A stretch of 64,000 nt of DNA from JAVBMU01 sp031552185 (GTDB lineage: Bacteria; Actinomycetota; Actinomycetes; Actinomycetales; Cellulomonadaceae): NCBI GenBank assembly GCA_031552185.1, contig JAVBMU010000031.1, positions 1 to 64,000 of the forward strand. The letters run 5' to 3'. The notes below the pieces were generated by a model. That model saw only the letters and a list, made by a program, of their open reading frames with translations, was not told where the DNA came from and ran no database searches. Positions 1 through 8,929 of the stretch are shown here, in pieces. The stretch's first letter is position 1, and every line of letters starts with the position of its first letter. A program made the translations under genes and the position numbers.

Positions 1-895
1 CCGCGACGCCGCGGGGCGCGCCCGGCGTCGGGCGCGACCGGGATCCCGCCGGTTGACCCGCCGGCGGGTCGGCCGGCCGCGCGTAGGGGCGGCCCGACCC
101 GAGCCAGGTCCCGCCCGGATTCGGGGGCGGATCGCTCAAGCCGGCGGCCACGGGCGGGCGGTCGCTCACGGCGGCCGTCCCGCGCGGCCGGTCCACCGGC
201 ACCGGAACCGCCTTCGTCGTCGGCCAATCCGACGCCGTCGGCCAATCCGACGCCGTCGGCCAATCCGACGCCGTCGGCCAGTCCGACGCCAGCGGCCAAT
301 CCGACGCCGAGAGGCTGGGATCCACGGCATACGCCGCGTGCTCGACGTGTCCCGGATCGTCCTGAGTCGGCGCCCCATCGACAAGTGGCACGGCACCGGC
401 GGGAGGAGCGTCGGATGGGCCGGACCGAGGGATGCCACGGGTCGAGGATTCGCGCGGAGGGCGGGCGCCCGGCGGCGGCGTGACGCCCGGCCAGGCACCC
501 GCGTCCGCTTCGGTCGAGCCGGCCGGGCCCACGCCTGCGGCGTACCGGACTGAGCCGGCACCGCCCCGCGTCCACCCGGCGCCCGCGGTGCGCTGCGCCG
601 GCGGCGACGCCGGTTTCGCCGGCGAGTCCGCACTGGCCGGGGCGGACCTCGGCTGAGCCGGACGCAACGGACCGCCCGGCGGAGCGGTGCCCGGCTGGGC
701 AGCGCCCGGCTGAGCACCGCCCGGCTGGGCAGCGCCCGGCGGAGCGGTGCCCGGCTGGGCAGCGCCCGGCGGAGCGGCACCCGGCTGGGCAGCGCCCGGC
801 GGAGCGGCACCCGGCTGGGCAGCACCCGCTGCCGCGGGCGGCACTCGCCGCACTCCTCCCGCCAGGTCCTCGAAGGCGACGGCTTCCTCGCTCAT
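1..895 (-). CDS. Pro/Ala-rich low-complexity protein, partial (C-terminus beyond left edge)
   Basis: The frame is open without a stop from an ATG at 895 to the window edge (298 codons). It starts MSEEAVAFEDLAGG and is preceded by a good ribosome site (GAGGAGAGG about 8 bases upstream). After about 20 residues it becomes disordered Ala/Pro/Gly sequence: repeated AAQPGAAPPG units at residues 24-80, then a low-complexity Pro/Ala stretch, then five SDWP(T/L)A units at about residues 196-224. All of the visible part looks like an N-terminal linker, so the functional domain is probably off the left edge. Such proline-rich N-termini precede ATPase or membrane domains in several actinobacterial envelope proteins, but nothing here identifies which. 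Function is unknown. The reading frame was checked codon by codon through the SDWP repeats. Confidence 0.65.
   Translation of the reverse strand, partial: MSEEAVAFEDLAGGVRRVPPAAAGAAQPGAAPPGAAQPGAAPPGAAQPGTAPPGAAQPGGAQPGAAQPGTAPPGGPLRPAQPRSAPASADSPAKPASPPAQRTAGAGWTRGGAGSVRYAAGVGPAGSTEADAGAWPGVTPPPGARPPRESSTRGIPRSGPSDAPPAGAVPLVDGAPTQDDPGHVEHAAYAVDPSLSASDWPLASDWPTASDWPTASDWPTASDWPTTKAVPVPVDRPRGTAAVSDRPPVAAGLSDPPPNPGGTWLGSGRPYARPADPPAGQPAGSRSRPTPGAPRGVA
224..312 (-). repeat. 18-bp tandem repeat, five units (SDWPTA coding)
   Basis: Five units at an exact 18-bp period (starting at 224, 242, 260, 278 and 296). The inner copies are identical and the last two diverge slightly. It lies in frame inside the partial Pro/Ala-rich gene and encodes Ser-Asp-Trp-Pro-Thr-Ala. 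Confidence 0.85.
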
Positions 896-938
896 CGAAC
901 CATTCCTCTCCTCACGTCCGCGCCCCCACGCGCCCGGC

Positions 939-2033
939 TCACCCGGGCGCACCGACGTACTCCCAATGCCATGCCTCCGGCTTCGATCCGCCCGACCGTG
1001 CCCACGTCGGGTGCTGCCAGCCGTAGGCGGGCGCGTTGGCGCGCAGCCAGGCGTGCCGCGCCGAGCCCTCGCCCCCGATGCCCGCCAGATCCAGCGCCAG
1101 GCCCCAGCCGTGGTTGGAGGTGCCCGGCTTCGCGGCCAGCCTCTCCTTCTCGGCCCGGACCCGGACTTGAGACCGATAGTTGCGGTAGGCGTCAGCGATG
1201 CCGAGGTCGCTGCCGAAGCGTGCCCGGTACGCCGCGTTGAGTCGCTCCAGCGCGTCCAGAGCGTCGCACCGCAGCAGCCGTTGCCCCCTGGTCCAAGGAA
1301 TCCGGCACAGGGTCGCCGGGTCGAGTTCCCCCGAGCCGGCGGTCGGCACGCGATACGTGCCGTCGGCGGACACGCCCGGCCCACCGCCCGGATCCAGCCG
1401 CACGCCGTGGCCGCGAACGGCCCGGGTGAAGCTCGGGATGCGAGTCAGAATGCGCTGCACATACGCCGTGGTCTCCGCGAAGGGCGGCATCCCGCGGTAC
1501 CGCTGCACCGCGCCGAGCCCGGCGTTATAGGACGCCAGCGCGAGCGGGAGTTGAGTCCCGCTCACCCGGCCGTCGGCGAGCAGCACGCCGATGCGCCCGT
1601 AGAGCGAGCACATGAAGTCGGCCTGGGAGTTGATCGCGTCGACGGGGTCGTACACGTCGGCGACGCCGTCGCCCGAGTAGTCCTTGCCCCACGTTGCCCA
1701 GGTGCCCGGCATGAACTGGGCGGGGCCCTGGGCGCCGACCGGGCTGACGGCCGCGGCGTTCCACCTGGATTCCGCCTCCACCTGGGCGGCGATCACGGGC
1801 GCGGTGATCCCCTCGCATCGCTTCCCGGCATCGGCAACGATCCGCCGGTACTCCGCCGGCACCCGGTCGGCGTCGAGGAGGCCCGTGACGGCGCCCGACA
1901 GCCGGCCGCCGAGCGCCGCACTGCCGAGCACCAGGGGCAGGGTAACGGCCACGAGGCCGAACACGACCACGGGCGCGACAAAGACCGCGAGCCTGGCTCT
2001 CACCTGATTCTCACCAGGTCCCGTCGCGGACAC
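939..2033 (-). CDS. Lytic transglycosylase / D-Ala-D-Ala carboxypeptidase (VanY) fusion
   Basis: Exported peptidoglycan hydrolase of 364 residues with a GTG start. An N-terminal membrane anchor (residues 13-40) is followed by a lysozyme-like SLT domain (about 60-190) with the catalytic Glu in QVEAESRW (E88), GAQGPAQFMPGTW and ASYNAG. A VanY/DD-carboxypeptidase domain (about 250-364) carries GTSNHGWGLALDL and EAWHWEY, the zinc-ligand motifs of that family. The protein should cut glycan strands and trim stem peptides in the wall. It lies 43 bp upstream of the Pro/Ala-rich partial gene on the same strand, so the two may be co-transcribed. Having both activities in one chain is less common than either alone. 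Confidence 0.9.
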   Translation of the reverse strand: MSATGPGENQVRARLAVFVAPVVVFGLVAVTLPLVLGSAALGGRLSGAVTGLLDADRVPAEYRRIVADAGKRCEGITAPVIAAQVEAESRWNAAAVSPVGAQGPAQFMPGTWATWGKDYSGDGVADVYDPVDAINSQADFMCSLYGRIGVLLADGRVSGTQLPLALASYNAGLGAVQRYRGMPPFAETTAYVQRILTRIPSFTRAVRGHGVRLDPGGGPGVSADGTYRVPTAGSGELDPATLCRIPWTRGQRLLRCDALDALERLNAAYRARFGSDLGIADAYRNYRSQVRVRAEKERLAAKPGTSNHGWGLALDLAGIGGEGSARHAWLRANAPAYGWQHPTWARSGGSKPEAWHWEYVGAPG

Positions 2034-2377
2034 ATGGCCTCTACGTTACCGGCGGCTACGGGTGGTCGATGCCGATTCGGGCGACTCGTCCCCTGCCGGT
2101 CCACGCCGACATCCGCCCTCGCCAGCGGCCCGCGCGGGGCGGTTGGCCGGGCGCGGCGGTCGGCGCGCGACCCGCTCCGCTCGACGCTGCGGGCAGCACG
2201 GCCCGCCGCCGGTCGCGCGGGCCGCTGACCCGTGCCGGCGGAATGAACCATCTCAAACCGTCCGCTTGACAAGCTGAACACGCCTTCGCGGTCAAGATGC
2301 CCGAAATGCACATGCCCAGGTCAAAGTACCCCAAGAAGTGGCCAAGTTCTACGGCCGGACGATTTTGACCTACGGCG
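2034..2377. other. Intergenic region upstream of the transglycosylase gene
   Basis: This 344-bp stretch has lower GC over about 2230-2375 than its flanks. It contains the short palindrome GCTTGACAAGC (about 2264-2274) and TTGACC-like hexamers on the minus strand that could serve as -35 elements for the downstream wall-hydrolase gene. The frames over it have no convincing coding bias. I could not recognise a riboswitch. Confidence 0.4.
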
Positions 2378-3403
2378 TCATGCCCCGGGAGCGGGGCGCG
2401 CCGTCGCCTGTCGAAGCAGCAGGAGGACGGCAAACGCCAACGCCGCGCAGGCGACGACGGCGGCAGCGCCGCCGACATAACACGTAATCTCCGTGCTGCG
2501 CGCGAATGGTGCGCGCAGGGCCGTCGTCGGCCCCACCCGCTCGACCGCCGCCCACACGCTCAGCAGGGCGACGGCCGCCACGATGCCCAGGAGCGCAACC
2601 GCGGCCGAGGTCCACCAGCGGCCGCCCCAGTCGCGGTCCCTGCCGGACCGCGTCGTCACCGCGCACACCGCCGCCGACCACGCCAGGACGAGCGCGATGG
2701 CCGCCCCGACGTCGCTCGGCCGGTGCCACTGCCCGATCAGCGTAGAGATTCCCATCGCGGCCGCATACGCCGCGCCCAGGATCGCGACCAGCGGCCGAAG
2801 CCGGCGAGGTGCCACCAGCACAAAGGCGGCCGCGATGGACGCCGCGAGCGTGGTGTGGCCGCTCGGCAGCGTGTTGTGGTAGTTCCACCCGCCGATCATG
2901 TTGACCCGGTCGAACACGACGTACTTGAGGAACTGGGCCGTCGCGTTCGCCCCCAGCACCATCACCGTCACCTGTAACACCAGCGCCCACCGCCGCCGGG
3001 CGAGCGCCACCGCAACGGCCACCAGCAGTCCGATCACGCCGACCCACGGGATGACGTCGAGCCACGGCTTGACGATGCCCCAGAGCGTGCCCTTGCCCCG
3101 GGTCGAGCCCGCGAGCGCGAGGTGCTCGTACAACTGGCCGGTGCGCGTGCCCACGAAGTAGCGCCAGGCGGCCCAGACCGACGCCGCCGCCACGAGCGCG
3201 GTCGCAGCCGCGGCAAGCCGGGGCAACGCACCGGCCGCAATGCGCGCCGCCCCACCGGCCGGCAGGTCGCGGCGCGCGGGCGACGTCCCGGCTGGAGCGG
3301 GCACCGCGGTCGTCGATTCGAGCGCGCGGGCGCCGTTGGCCGCGCCCGCAGGGGGCGCTGACGGACGGCGTTCAATCGACATCCCTCCACGGTACGGGAC
3401 CAT
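2378..3403 (-). CDS. PAP2-family membrane phosphatase
   Basis: Integral membrane phosphatase of about 341 residues with five or six hydrophobic segments. PAP2 signatures are KYVVFDR, PSGHTT and GQWHRPSD (the last equivalent to the SRxxxxxHxxxD block, with its Arg not obvious). The family dephosphorylates lipid phosphates or undecaprenyl pyrophosphate; the substrate cannot be told from sequence. The start at 3403 is chosen because GGAGG sits 7-8 bases upstream. The alternative ATG at 3382 has GGAGG directly abutting it, and longer frames would run into the divergent response-regulator gene. The N-terminal 60 residues are Ala/Pro-rich and probably cytoplasmic. Confidence 0.8.
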   Translation of the reverse strand: MVPYRGGMSIERRPSAPPAGAANGARALESTTAVPAPAGTSPARRDLPAGGAARIAAGALPRLAAAATALVAAASVWAAWRYFVGTRTGQLYEHLALAGSTRGKGTLWGIVKPWLDVIPWVGVIGLLVAVAVALARRRWALVLQVTVMVLGANATAQFLKYVVFDRVNMIGGWNYHNTLPSGHTTLAASIAAAFVLVAPRRLRPLVAILGAAYAAAMGISTLIGQWHRPSDVGAAIALVLAWSAAVCAVTTRSGRDRDWGGRWWTSAAVALLGIVAAVALLSVWAAVERVGPTTALRAPFARSTEITCYVGGAAAVVACAALAFAVLLLLRQATARPAPGA

Positions 3404-3494
3404 CGCGCCGCCTCCGTACGACCGGACCGGATCACACAGAAAACTCACAGCGACCGCACAGCGCCGGGCCGGTCGCGTGGTCGACCATGGAGAC

Positions 3495-4268
3495 ATGACC
3501 GCGAGCCCGGCCTCCCCGGCCCGCCCCCTGGGCGAGAGCGACCCGTTGACCCGACCGGACGGCAGCGCATTGCGAGTCCTGGTGGTCGACGACGAACCCA
3601 ACCTGGCCGAATTGCTCACCTCCGCCTTGCGATATGAAGGCTGGGACGTCCAGGCGGCGCTCGACGGTCGGACGGCGGTCCGCACGGCCGGCCTGATCGA
3701 GCCCGACGTCGTCGTGCTGGATGTGATGTTGCCCGATATGGACGGCCTGACCGTGCTGCGGCGAATCCGGGCCGTGAGGCCGTCCGTCCCGGTCCTCTTC
3801 CTCACCGCGCGGGACTCGGTCGAGGACCGCATCGCGGGCCTCACCGCGGGCGGCGACGACTATGTGACCAAGCCGTTCTCGCTCGAGGAGGTCGTCGCCC
3901 GGCTGCGCGGCCTGTTGCGCCGGGCAGGTGCGGCGGCCGCCCGCCATGACGCCACCGTCGTCGTCGGCGATCTGGTCCTGGACGAGGACTCCCACGAGGT
4001 GCGCCGCGGCGAGGACGAGATTCAACTGACCGCCACCGAGTTCGAACTGCTGCGCTATCTCATGCGCAACGCCCGGCGCGTGCTGTCCAAGGCGCAGATC
4101 CTCGACCGCGTGTGGAGCTACGACTTCGGGGGGCAGGCGAATATCGTCGAGCTCTACATCTCTTACCTGCGGCGCAAGATCGACAAGGGCCGCGCGCCGA
4201 TGATCCACACGCTGCGCGGCGTCGGCTACGTCCTCAAGCCGGCCGACGGCGCGGACTCCGGGGCGTGA
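3495..4268 (+). CDS. OmpR/PhoP-family response regulator
   Basis: DNA-binding response regulator of 257 residues. The receiver domain (about 27-140) has the acidic pair VDDE, the phospho-acceptor Asp in VVLDVMLPDMDG, and LTARD and YVTKPFSLEEVVARLR. The C-terminal winged helix (about 160-253) ends LRRKIDKG...IHTLRGVGYVLK. The wording of receiver and winged helix is close to M. tuberculosis PhoP/TrcR-type regulators. The start is the ATG at 3495, 92 bp from the divergent PAP2 gene. Its stop overlaps the histidine kinase start by four bases (GTGA), so the two are translationally coupled. The regulated signal is unknown. Confidence 0.93.
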   Translation: MTASPASPARPLGESDPLTRPDGSALRVLVVDDEPNLAELLTSALRYEGWDVQAALDGRTAVRTAGLIEPDVVVLDVMLPDMDGLTVLRRIRAVRPSVPVLFLTARDSVEDRIAGLTAGGDDYVTKPFSLEEVVARLRGLLRRAGAAAARHDATVVVGDLVLDEDSHEVRRGEDEIQLTATEFELLRYLMRNARRVLSKAQILDRVWSYDFGGQANIVELYISYLRRKIDKGRAPMIHTLRGVGYVLKPADGADSGA

Positions 4269-5962
4269 CCGGGACCCGGCGGCCGCGCCGGCCGTGGTCG
4301 CTGCGCCGCCAACTGGTCTTCGTGCTCACCGCGGTCCTGCTCGCGTTCAGCGCCGCGCTCGCCGTCACCTCGACCCTCGCGCTGCGATCCCAACTGATGA
4401 GCCGGCTCGACACCCAACTCGAACAGGCGGCCGAACGGCTGAGTTCGCCGCCCCGCCGCGCCGGCGGGCCGGCCGGCCTGCCGCCGGGCGAACCGGGGGC
4501 CGGCCCGTTCCGCCCGTGGCTGGGACAGGCGGCCGGCACGCTCGTCGTCACCTACTCGGACGGCGCCGTCGAGCGGGCGGGCTACTTCTCCCAGGGCAAC
4601 GCATTCCAGGACCTGACCGCCGAGCAATTGGCGCAGCTTCAGGCCGTTCCGGCCGACGGGCGGCCGCACAACGTGCACGTGCACGGGTTGGGCCCGTACC
4701 GGGCGCTGGCGACCCCGGAGCGCTCCGCCGCGACGCCGGCGGACCCGCCGGTGGACCCGGCGCAGCCGGTGGACCCGGCGCCGGCGAGCCCCAACCCCGA
4801 CGGCGCCGGCGAACCGAGCATTGTCGCCATGAGCACCGCCGACACCGAGGCCACCGTGAACCGCTACGTCGCCGTCGAACTGGCGCTCGGCGCCGTCGGC
4901 GTGCTGCTCGCCGCCGGCCTGGGCGCGTGGTCCGTGCGCCGGTCCCTGCGGCCCCTGAACGCGGTTGCCGCCGCCGCGAGCCGGGTGTCCGAACTGGAAC
5001 TCGATCGCGGCGAGGTGGCCGCCATCCCCCGGGTGCCGGCCGCGCAGACCGACGAGCGCACCGAGGTCGGCCAGGTCGGCGGCGCCCTGAACCGCATGCT
5101 CGACAACGTCGAGACCTCGCTCGCCGCCCGGCACGCGTCCGAGCAGCAGGTGCGCCGCTTCGTCGCGGACGCCTCGCACGAGTTGCGGACCCCGCTCGCG
5201 TCGATCCGCGGCTACGCCGAACTCGTGCGCCGCTCCCCCGACGTCGTCCCACCGGCGACCGCACACGCGCTGGACCGGATCGAATCCGAATCCGGCCGGA
5301 TGAGCGCGTTGGTCGAGGACCTGCTCCTGCTCGCCCGGCTCGACGCCGGCCGCCCGCTGGAGCGGGCGCCGGTCGATCTCGCGGCGCTCGCCATCGACGC
5401 CCTGACGGACGCCCACGCGGCCGGGCCGGCGCACGCCTGGGAGCTCGACCTGCCCGACGGCGACGGGGACCCGGAGGACGCGGACGGCCTGCCCGACCTC
5501 GTGGTCCCCGGCGACGAGGCCCGGCTGCGGCAGGTCTTCACCAATCTGCTGGCCAACGCACGGATCCATACCCCGGCCGGTACCCGGGTCCGGCTCGGGC
5601 TCGCGGTCACCGACTCGGCGGCCCCGCCGCCGACGACCGGGACGGGCGTTGTCGTCACGGTGTCCGACGACGGACCGGGGATCGCACCCGAGTTGCGCCA
5701 CACCCTGTTCCAGCGGTTCATTCGGGGCGACAGCGCGCGCAATCGGACCGGCGGCTCGACCGGGCTCGGCCTGGCCATCGCGCAGGGCATCGTGACCGCC
5801 CACGGCGGCACGATCGCGGTGCGCAGCAGGACCGCGGCGGACCCGCGCCCGGCGACGGGCGATCCGGCGGACGCCCGCCCGGCGAACGGCGAGCCCGGAA
5901 TCGGCGAGCCGACCGGCGCTCCCGCGACCGGGACGACATTCGTCGTCACCCTGCCACAATGA
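4265..5962 (+). CDS. Sensor histidine kinase
   Basis: Membrane sensor kinase of 565 residues, cognate partner of the regulator just upstream. TM1 is at about 18-40 and is followed by an extracytoplasmic sensor region of about 160 residues. A Pro-rich stretch (DPPVDPAQPVDPAP) precedes TM2 at about 200-222, and a HAMP-like linker follows. The dimerisation/phosphotransfer helix has FVADASHELRTPLASIRG with the phospho-acceptor at H305. The ATPase domain has NLLANARIHTP, VSDDGPGIAP and TGLGLAI. The N-box reads NLLANARIHT, a slightly unusual form. The GTG start at 4265 overlaps the regulator stop. The tail is Pro/Ala/Gly-rich. Confidence 0.92.
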   Translation: MTGTRRPRRPWSLRRQLVFVLTAVLLAFSAALAVTSTLALRSQLMSRLDTQLEQAAERLSSPPRRAGGPAGLPPGEPGAGPFRPWLGQAAGTLVVTYSDGAVERAGYFSQGNAFQDLTAEQLAQLQAVPADGRPHNVHVHGLGPYRALATPERSAATPADPPVDPAQPVDPAPASPNPDGAGEPSIVAMSTADTEATVNRYVAVELALGAVGVLLAAGLGAWSVRRSLRPLNAVAAAASRVSELELDRGEVAAIPRVPAAQTDERTEVGQVGGALNRMLDNVETSLAARHASEQQVRRFVADASHELRTPLASIRGYAELVRRSPDVVPPATAHALDRIESESGRMSALVEDLLLLARLDAGRPLERAPVDLAALAIDALTDAHAAGPAHAWELDLPDGDGDPEDADGLPDLVVPGDEARLRQVFTNLLANARIHTPAGTRVRLGLAVTDSAAPPPTTGTGVVVTVSDDGPGIAPELRHTLFQRFIRGDSARNRTGGSTGLGLAIAQGIVTAHGGTIAVRSRTAADPRPATGDPADARPANGEPGIGEPTGAPATGTTFVVTLPQ

Positions 5963-6054
5963 GCGGCGCGGACCACCCGGCACACGTTCTTCGCACCATC
6001 CACCCATGGACACGCTGCCCGATCCGCGCAGCGCCGCTGTACGATCAACGCGCC

Positions 6055-6570
6055 ATGACCGCTACCGCCATCGCCCCGCGCATCGACGCCGCCCTCGGCG
6101 ACGGTGTTGCCGACCACCACTGCGGTGTTGCCGACCACCACTGCGGGGACCCGGCCGTCGCGGTCGCCGGCCCCCAACGCCGCGCGCTGCCCACGCAACT
6201 GGTGCGGTTCCTGGCCGTGGGCGGCGTCTGCACCGCCACCTTCACCATGCTCTACCTGGCCCTCGACCAGCCGCTGGGCAAGACCCTCGCCAACACCGTG
6301 GCGCTCGTCGTCGCTGCGGTCCTGAACACCGCCCTCAATCGGCGGCACACGTTCGGCCGGTCCGGCCGGGAGGACGCCTGGCGCCACCACAGCCAGGGGC
6401 TCGTCATCCTCGCCGCCAACTGGGTGCTGTCCACCGGATCGCTGACCGGGTTGCGCGTGCTGCTGCCAATGGCCACGCACGTGACGGAGTTGGTGGTACT
6501 GACCGCGGCGAACCTCGGCGGAACCGTCCTGCGCTTCACGCTGCTGCGCTGGTGGGTCTTCCGGGCGTAG
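6055..6570 (+). CDS. GtrA-family membrane protein
   Basis: Small four-helix membrane protein of 171 residues. The body (about 45-171) matches the GtrA/DPMS-like family: RFLAVGGVCTATFTMLYLAL, NTALNRRHTFG, and a C-terminal RFTLLRWWVFR. The family is usually linked to flipping polyprenyl-linked sugars or anchoring glycosyltransferases. The ATG at 6055 is used because upstream in-frame sequence is non-coding in character. The first 45 residues are extra and contain a GVADHHC duplication. It follows the sensor kinase after 92 bp and may be part of that transcript. Confidence 0.8.
   Translation: MTATAIAPRIDAALGDGVADHHCGVADHHCGDPAVAVAGPQRRALPTQLVRFLAVGGVCTATFTMLYLALDQPLGKTLANTVALVVAAVLNTALNRRHTFGRSGREDAWRHHSQGLVILAANWVLSTGSLTGLRVLLPMATHVTELVVLTAANLGGTVLRFTLLRWWVFRA
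6103..6144 (+). repeat. 21-bp perfect tandem duplication
   Basis: Two identical 21-bp units, in frame near the N-terminus of the GtrA-family gene, encode GVADHHC twice. Confidence 0.9.
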
Positions 6571-6639
6571 CCCGACCGAACGACGGGGCGGGGATACACT
6601 GACCCAAATCCCGCCCGAGGTGAAACAACGAGGACCGCC

Positions 6640-7293
6640 ATGACCACAGCCTCCGCCCCGGCCGAGCCGGAAGTCTGGGATCCTGCGCAGCGCCCGGGCG
6701 GCTGGCGCAACTCGCGGACCTTCATCTTCACCGAGATGCTGGTGTTCGCCATCGCCAGTCTGCTCGCCGCGTGGGTGCTCTCCTACGACGCCATCCTGCT
6801 CGCGAAGAATCCCGGCGACGCGCTCTCCTGCGACATCAACCCCCTGATCTCCTGCAGCAAGGTCGCCATCTCCCAGCAGGCCCAGGTCTTCGGATTCCCG
6901 AACGCGTTCTTCGGCATGGTCGCCGAGCCGGTGGTCATGACAATCGCGGTCGCCTCCCTCGCCCGGACGGTGTTTCCGCGCTGGTTCATGTTCACCGCGA
7001 ACGCCGTCTACCTGCTCGGGGTGATCTTCGCCCTCTGGCTGCTGAGCCAATCGCTCTTCGTGATCCACGCGCTCTGCCCGTGGTGCCTGGTCGTCACCTT
7101 CTCGACGACGCTCGTCTTCACCTCGATGCTGCAGTGGAACATTCTCGAGAACAACCTGTACCTCAAGCCCTCGGCCCAGGCCAAGGCGATCGCGTTCGTG
7201 CGCTCGGGCGCCTTCTTCTATGCCGTCGGCGCGCTGCTCGTCGCGCTGGTCGCGGTGGTGGTTCTCAAGGAAGGTTCGGCCCTCTTCGCCTGA
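6640..7293 (+). CDS. Vitamin K epoxide reductase (VKOR) family protein
   Basis: Polytopic membrane oxidoreductase of 217 residues that would re-oxidise a periplasmic DsbA-like partner using quinone. The two redox pairs are present: CDINPLISC (C64/C72) and CPWC (C146/C149), with hydrophobic segments at about 33-53, 92-110, 118-142 and 195-213. A GAGG ribosome site precedes the ATG, and a TACACT -10-like hexamer lies about 6596. No DsbA-like thioredoxin partner is encoded next to it. Its stop is only three bases from the convergent methyltransferase gene. Confidence 0.9.
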   Translation: MTTASAPAEPEVWDPAQRPGGWRNSRTFIFTEMLVFAIASLLAAWVLSYDAILLAKNPGDALSCDINPLISCSKVAISQQAQVFGFPNAFFGMVAEPVVMTIAVASLARTVFPRWFMFTANAVYLLGVIFALWLLSQSLFVIHALCPWCLVVTFSTTLVFTSMLQWNILENNLYLKPSAQAKAIAFVRSGAFFYAVGALLVALVAVVVLKEGSALFA

Positions 7294-7296
7294 GAG

Positions 7297-8895
7297 CTAC
7301 CCCGCGGCCGAGGTTGGCGCGGCAGCCGGGGCGGGAGCGAGGAAGCCGTCCCGAACCAATTCGCGGACCTGCGGCAGCAAGTCCGCCGCCAGGTCGGCCG
7401 CCGGGACCCCGAGCAGCCCCGAGACGGCGGCGACCAACGCCCCGACCGGCAGATCGCCGTCGCAGGCGCCGACGAGCGCGGCGAGCCCCGTCGACGCGGC
7501 GACCGTCCGGCCGAAGCCACCGCCCTGCCGGAGCAGGATGAGGCTCGGATCCGCCGCGCCGGGCGCGTGATGGCGCTCCTCGGTGACGTCGGGCGGGACG
7601 ACGAGGCGGGCCTCGCCGAGGGCGGCGTCGTCCCGGGCTCGGAGCCACTCGTGGCCGGCGAGCCCCGCCGCGATGTGGTCGCCCAGTGGGCGGTGCACCG
7701 GCCCGGTGACCTCCTCGAGCCGACGCAGCCGCCCGCCGGACCCCCCGCCGGCGCGGGCCGCGACCGCCGGCCGCCGGAGCGTGACCAGGCCGAAGCCGAC
7801 CGCCTCGACCTCCCGGGCGGCGAAATCGTCCAGCCACGTGGCGTAGGCCCGCGCCCAGGCCGCCGGGTCCCGATCGGGCGTCGTCCCGCCGTCGCGGATC
7901 CACGTCTCGGCGTACTCGGCGGGGTCGAGCACCTCGCGCTGCACCACCCACGCGTCGAGCCCCGACCCGTCGACCCACCGCCCGACGCGTTGCGCCCACG
8001 GTTCGCCCCGCCGGTGCTCCCAGTTTCCGAGCAGCTGCGCGACCCCGCCCGGGGCCAGCACCGACCCGACCGTCCGAATCAGTTCGGCGACGACGGCGTC
8101 GCCCGCTTGCCCACCGTCGCGGTAGTCGTAGCTGGGCAGTCCCGTGGCCGGCGGGGTGATGACGAACGGCGGATTGGAGACCACCAGATCGAACGTCTCC
8201 CCCGCGACCGGGGCGAGCATCGATCCGAGGCGCAGGTCCAGGACGACGTCGTCGAGGGCGGCGTTCAGCGCGGCGAACCGCAGCGCCCGAGCCGAGATGT
8301 CCGTGGCCACGACTTGCCCGGCGTGCCGGGACGCGTGCAACGCCTGGATACCGCACCCCGTGCCCAGGTCCAGCGCCCGGCCGACCGGACCGCGCACCGT
8401 CGCCCGGGCGAGCATCACGGACGCCCCGCCCGCGCCGAGCACGTGGTCGGCCGCGAGCGCCGTGCCGGTCGCGACCTCGCCGAGGTCCGAGGCGAGCCAC
8501 CAGCTCACCGAACCCGCGGCGTCGACCGCGGCATACGGCCGCAGGTCGATGAGGGCGCGGACCGGGTCCGCGGGCGCGGACCCCGCCGCGACGACCAAGC
8601 CGAGCCGGACCGCCCCCGCCACGCCGAGCCGCGGCAGGGCGGCCTCGAGGTGCCGCCGGGGCACCTCGAGGCCGAGCAGGAAGGCGGCCACCAACGGTGC
8701 CGCAGGCTCGGTCCACCATCGTTCCTGGACGACGCGCCGGCCGGGCACCACCTGGTCCCGGTCGAGCGCCGCCGCTGCCATCGGGCCGAGCAACTCGGTG
8801 ACGGCCTCGACGGTGTAGGACGCTGCGGCCAGGTCGGCGCGCAGCGCCTCGACCGCGTGCAGATCCAGGGCAGGGACGACGGCGTCGGGGGTCAC
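7297..8895 (-). CDS. Class-I SAM-dependent methyltransferase, N6/HemK-RsmC-like
   Basis: Predicted methyltransferase of 532 residues. An N-terminal domain (about 1-160) resembles the extra domain seen in actinobacterial DUF7059-type enzymes. The central Rossmann domain has the SAM-binding ALDLGTGCGIQAL and the catalytic VSNPPF motif typical of enzymes that methylate exocyclic or side-chain amides and amines (HemK, RsmC, TrmN6 groups). A C-terminal region of about 200 residues is Ala-rich. The start is the GTG at 8895 because the nearby ATG at 8903 meets a stop at once. No good ribosome site is visible. The substrate (tRNA, rRNA or protein) is not determinable. Confidence 0.8.
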   Translation of the reverse strand: MTPDAVVPALDLHAVEALRADLAAASYTVEAVTELLGPMAAAALDRDQVVPGRRVVQERWWTEPAAPLVAAFLLGLEVPRRHLEAALPRLGVAGAVRLGLVVAAGSAPADPVRALIDLRPYAAVDAAGSVSWWLASDLGEVATGTALAADHVLGAGGASVMLARATVRGPVGRALDLGTGCGIQALHASRHAGQVVATDISARALRFAALNAALDDVVLDLRLGSMLAPVAGETFDLVVSNPPFVITPPATGLPSYDYRDGGQAGDAVVAELIRTVGSVLAPGGVAQLLGNWEHRRGEPWAQRVGRWVDGSGLDAWVVQREVLDPAEYAETWIRDGGTTPDRDPAAWARAYATWLDDFAAREVEAVGFGLVTLRRPAVAARAGGGSGGRLRRLEEVTGPVHRPLGDHIAAGLAGHEWLRARDDAALGEARLVVPPDVTEERHHAPGAADPSLILLRQGGGFGRTVAASTGLAALVGACDGDLPVGALVAAVSGLLGVPAADLAADLLPQVRELVRDGFLAPAPAAAPTSAAG

Positions 8896-8929
8896 CGAGC
8901 CATTGTCACAGCCCCGGCGGGGGCAGCGC

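Noticed and set aside
53..825. Open frames on both strands over the left-edge repeats (plus 53-553, minus 166-825)
   Set aside because: They are Arg-rich shifted readings of the SDWP/AAQPG repeats. The minus frame starting at 895 has the ribosome site and a balanced composition.
747..2228. 493-codon plus-strand frame
   Set aside because: It is antisense to the transglycosylase/VanY gene, Arg/Pro/Gly-rich, and has no domain signature.
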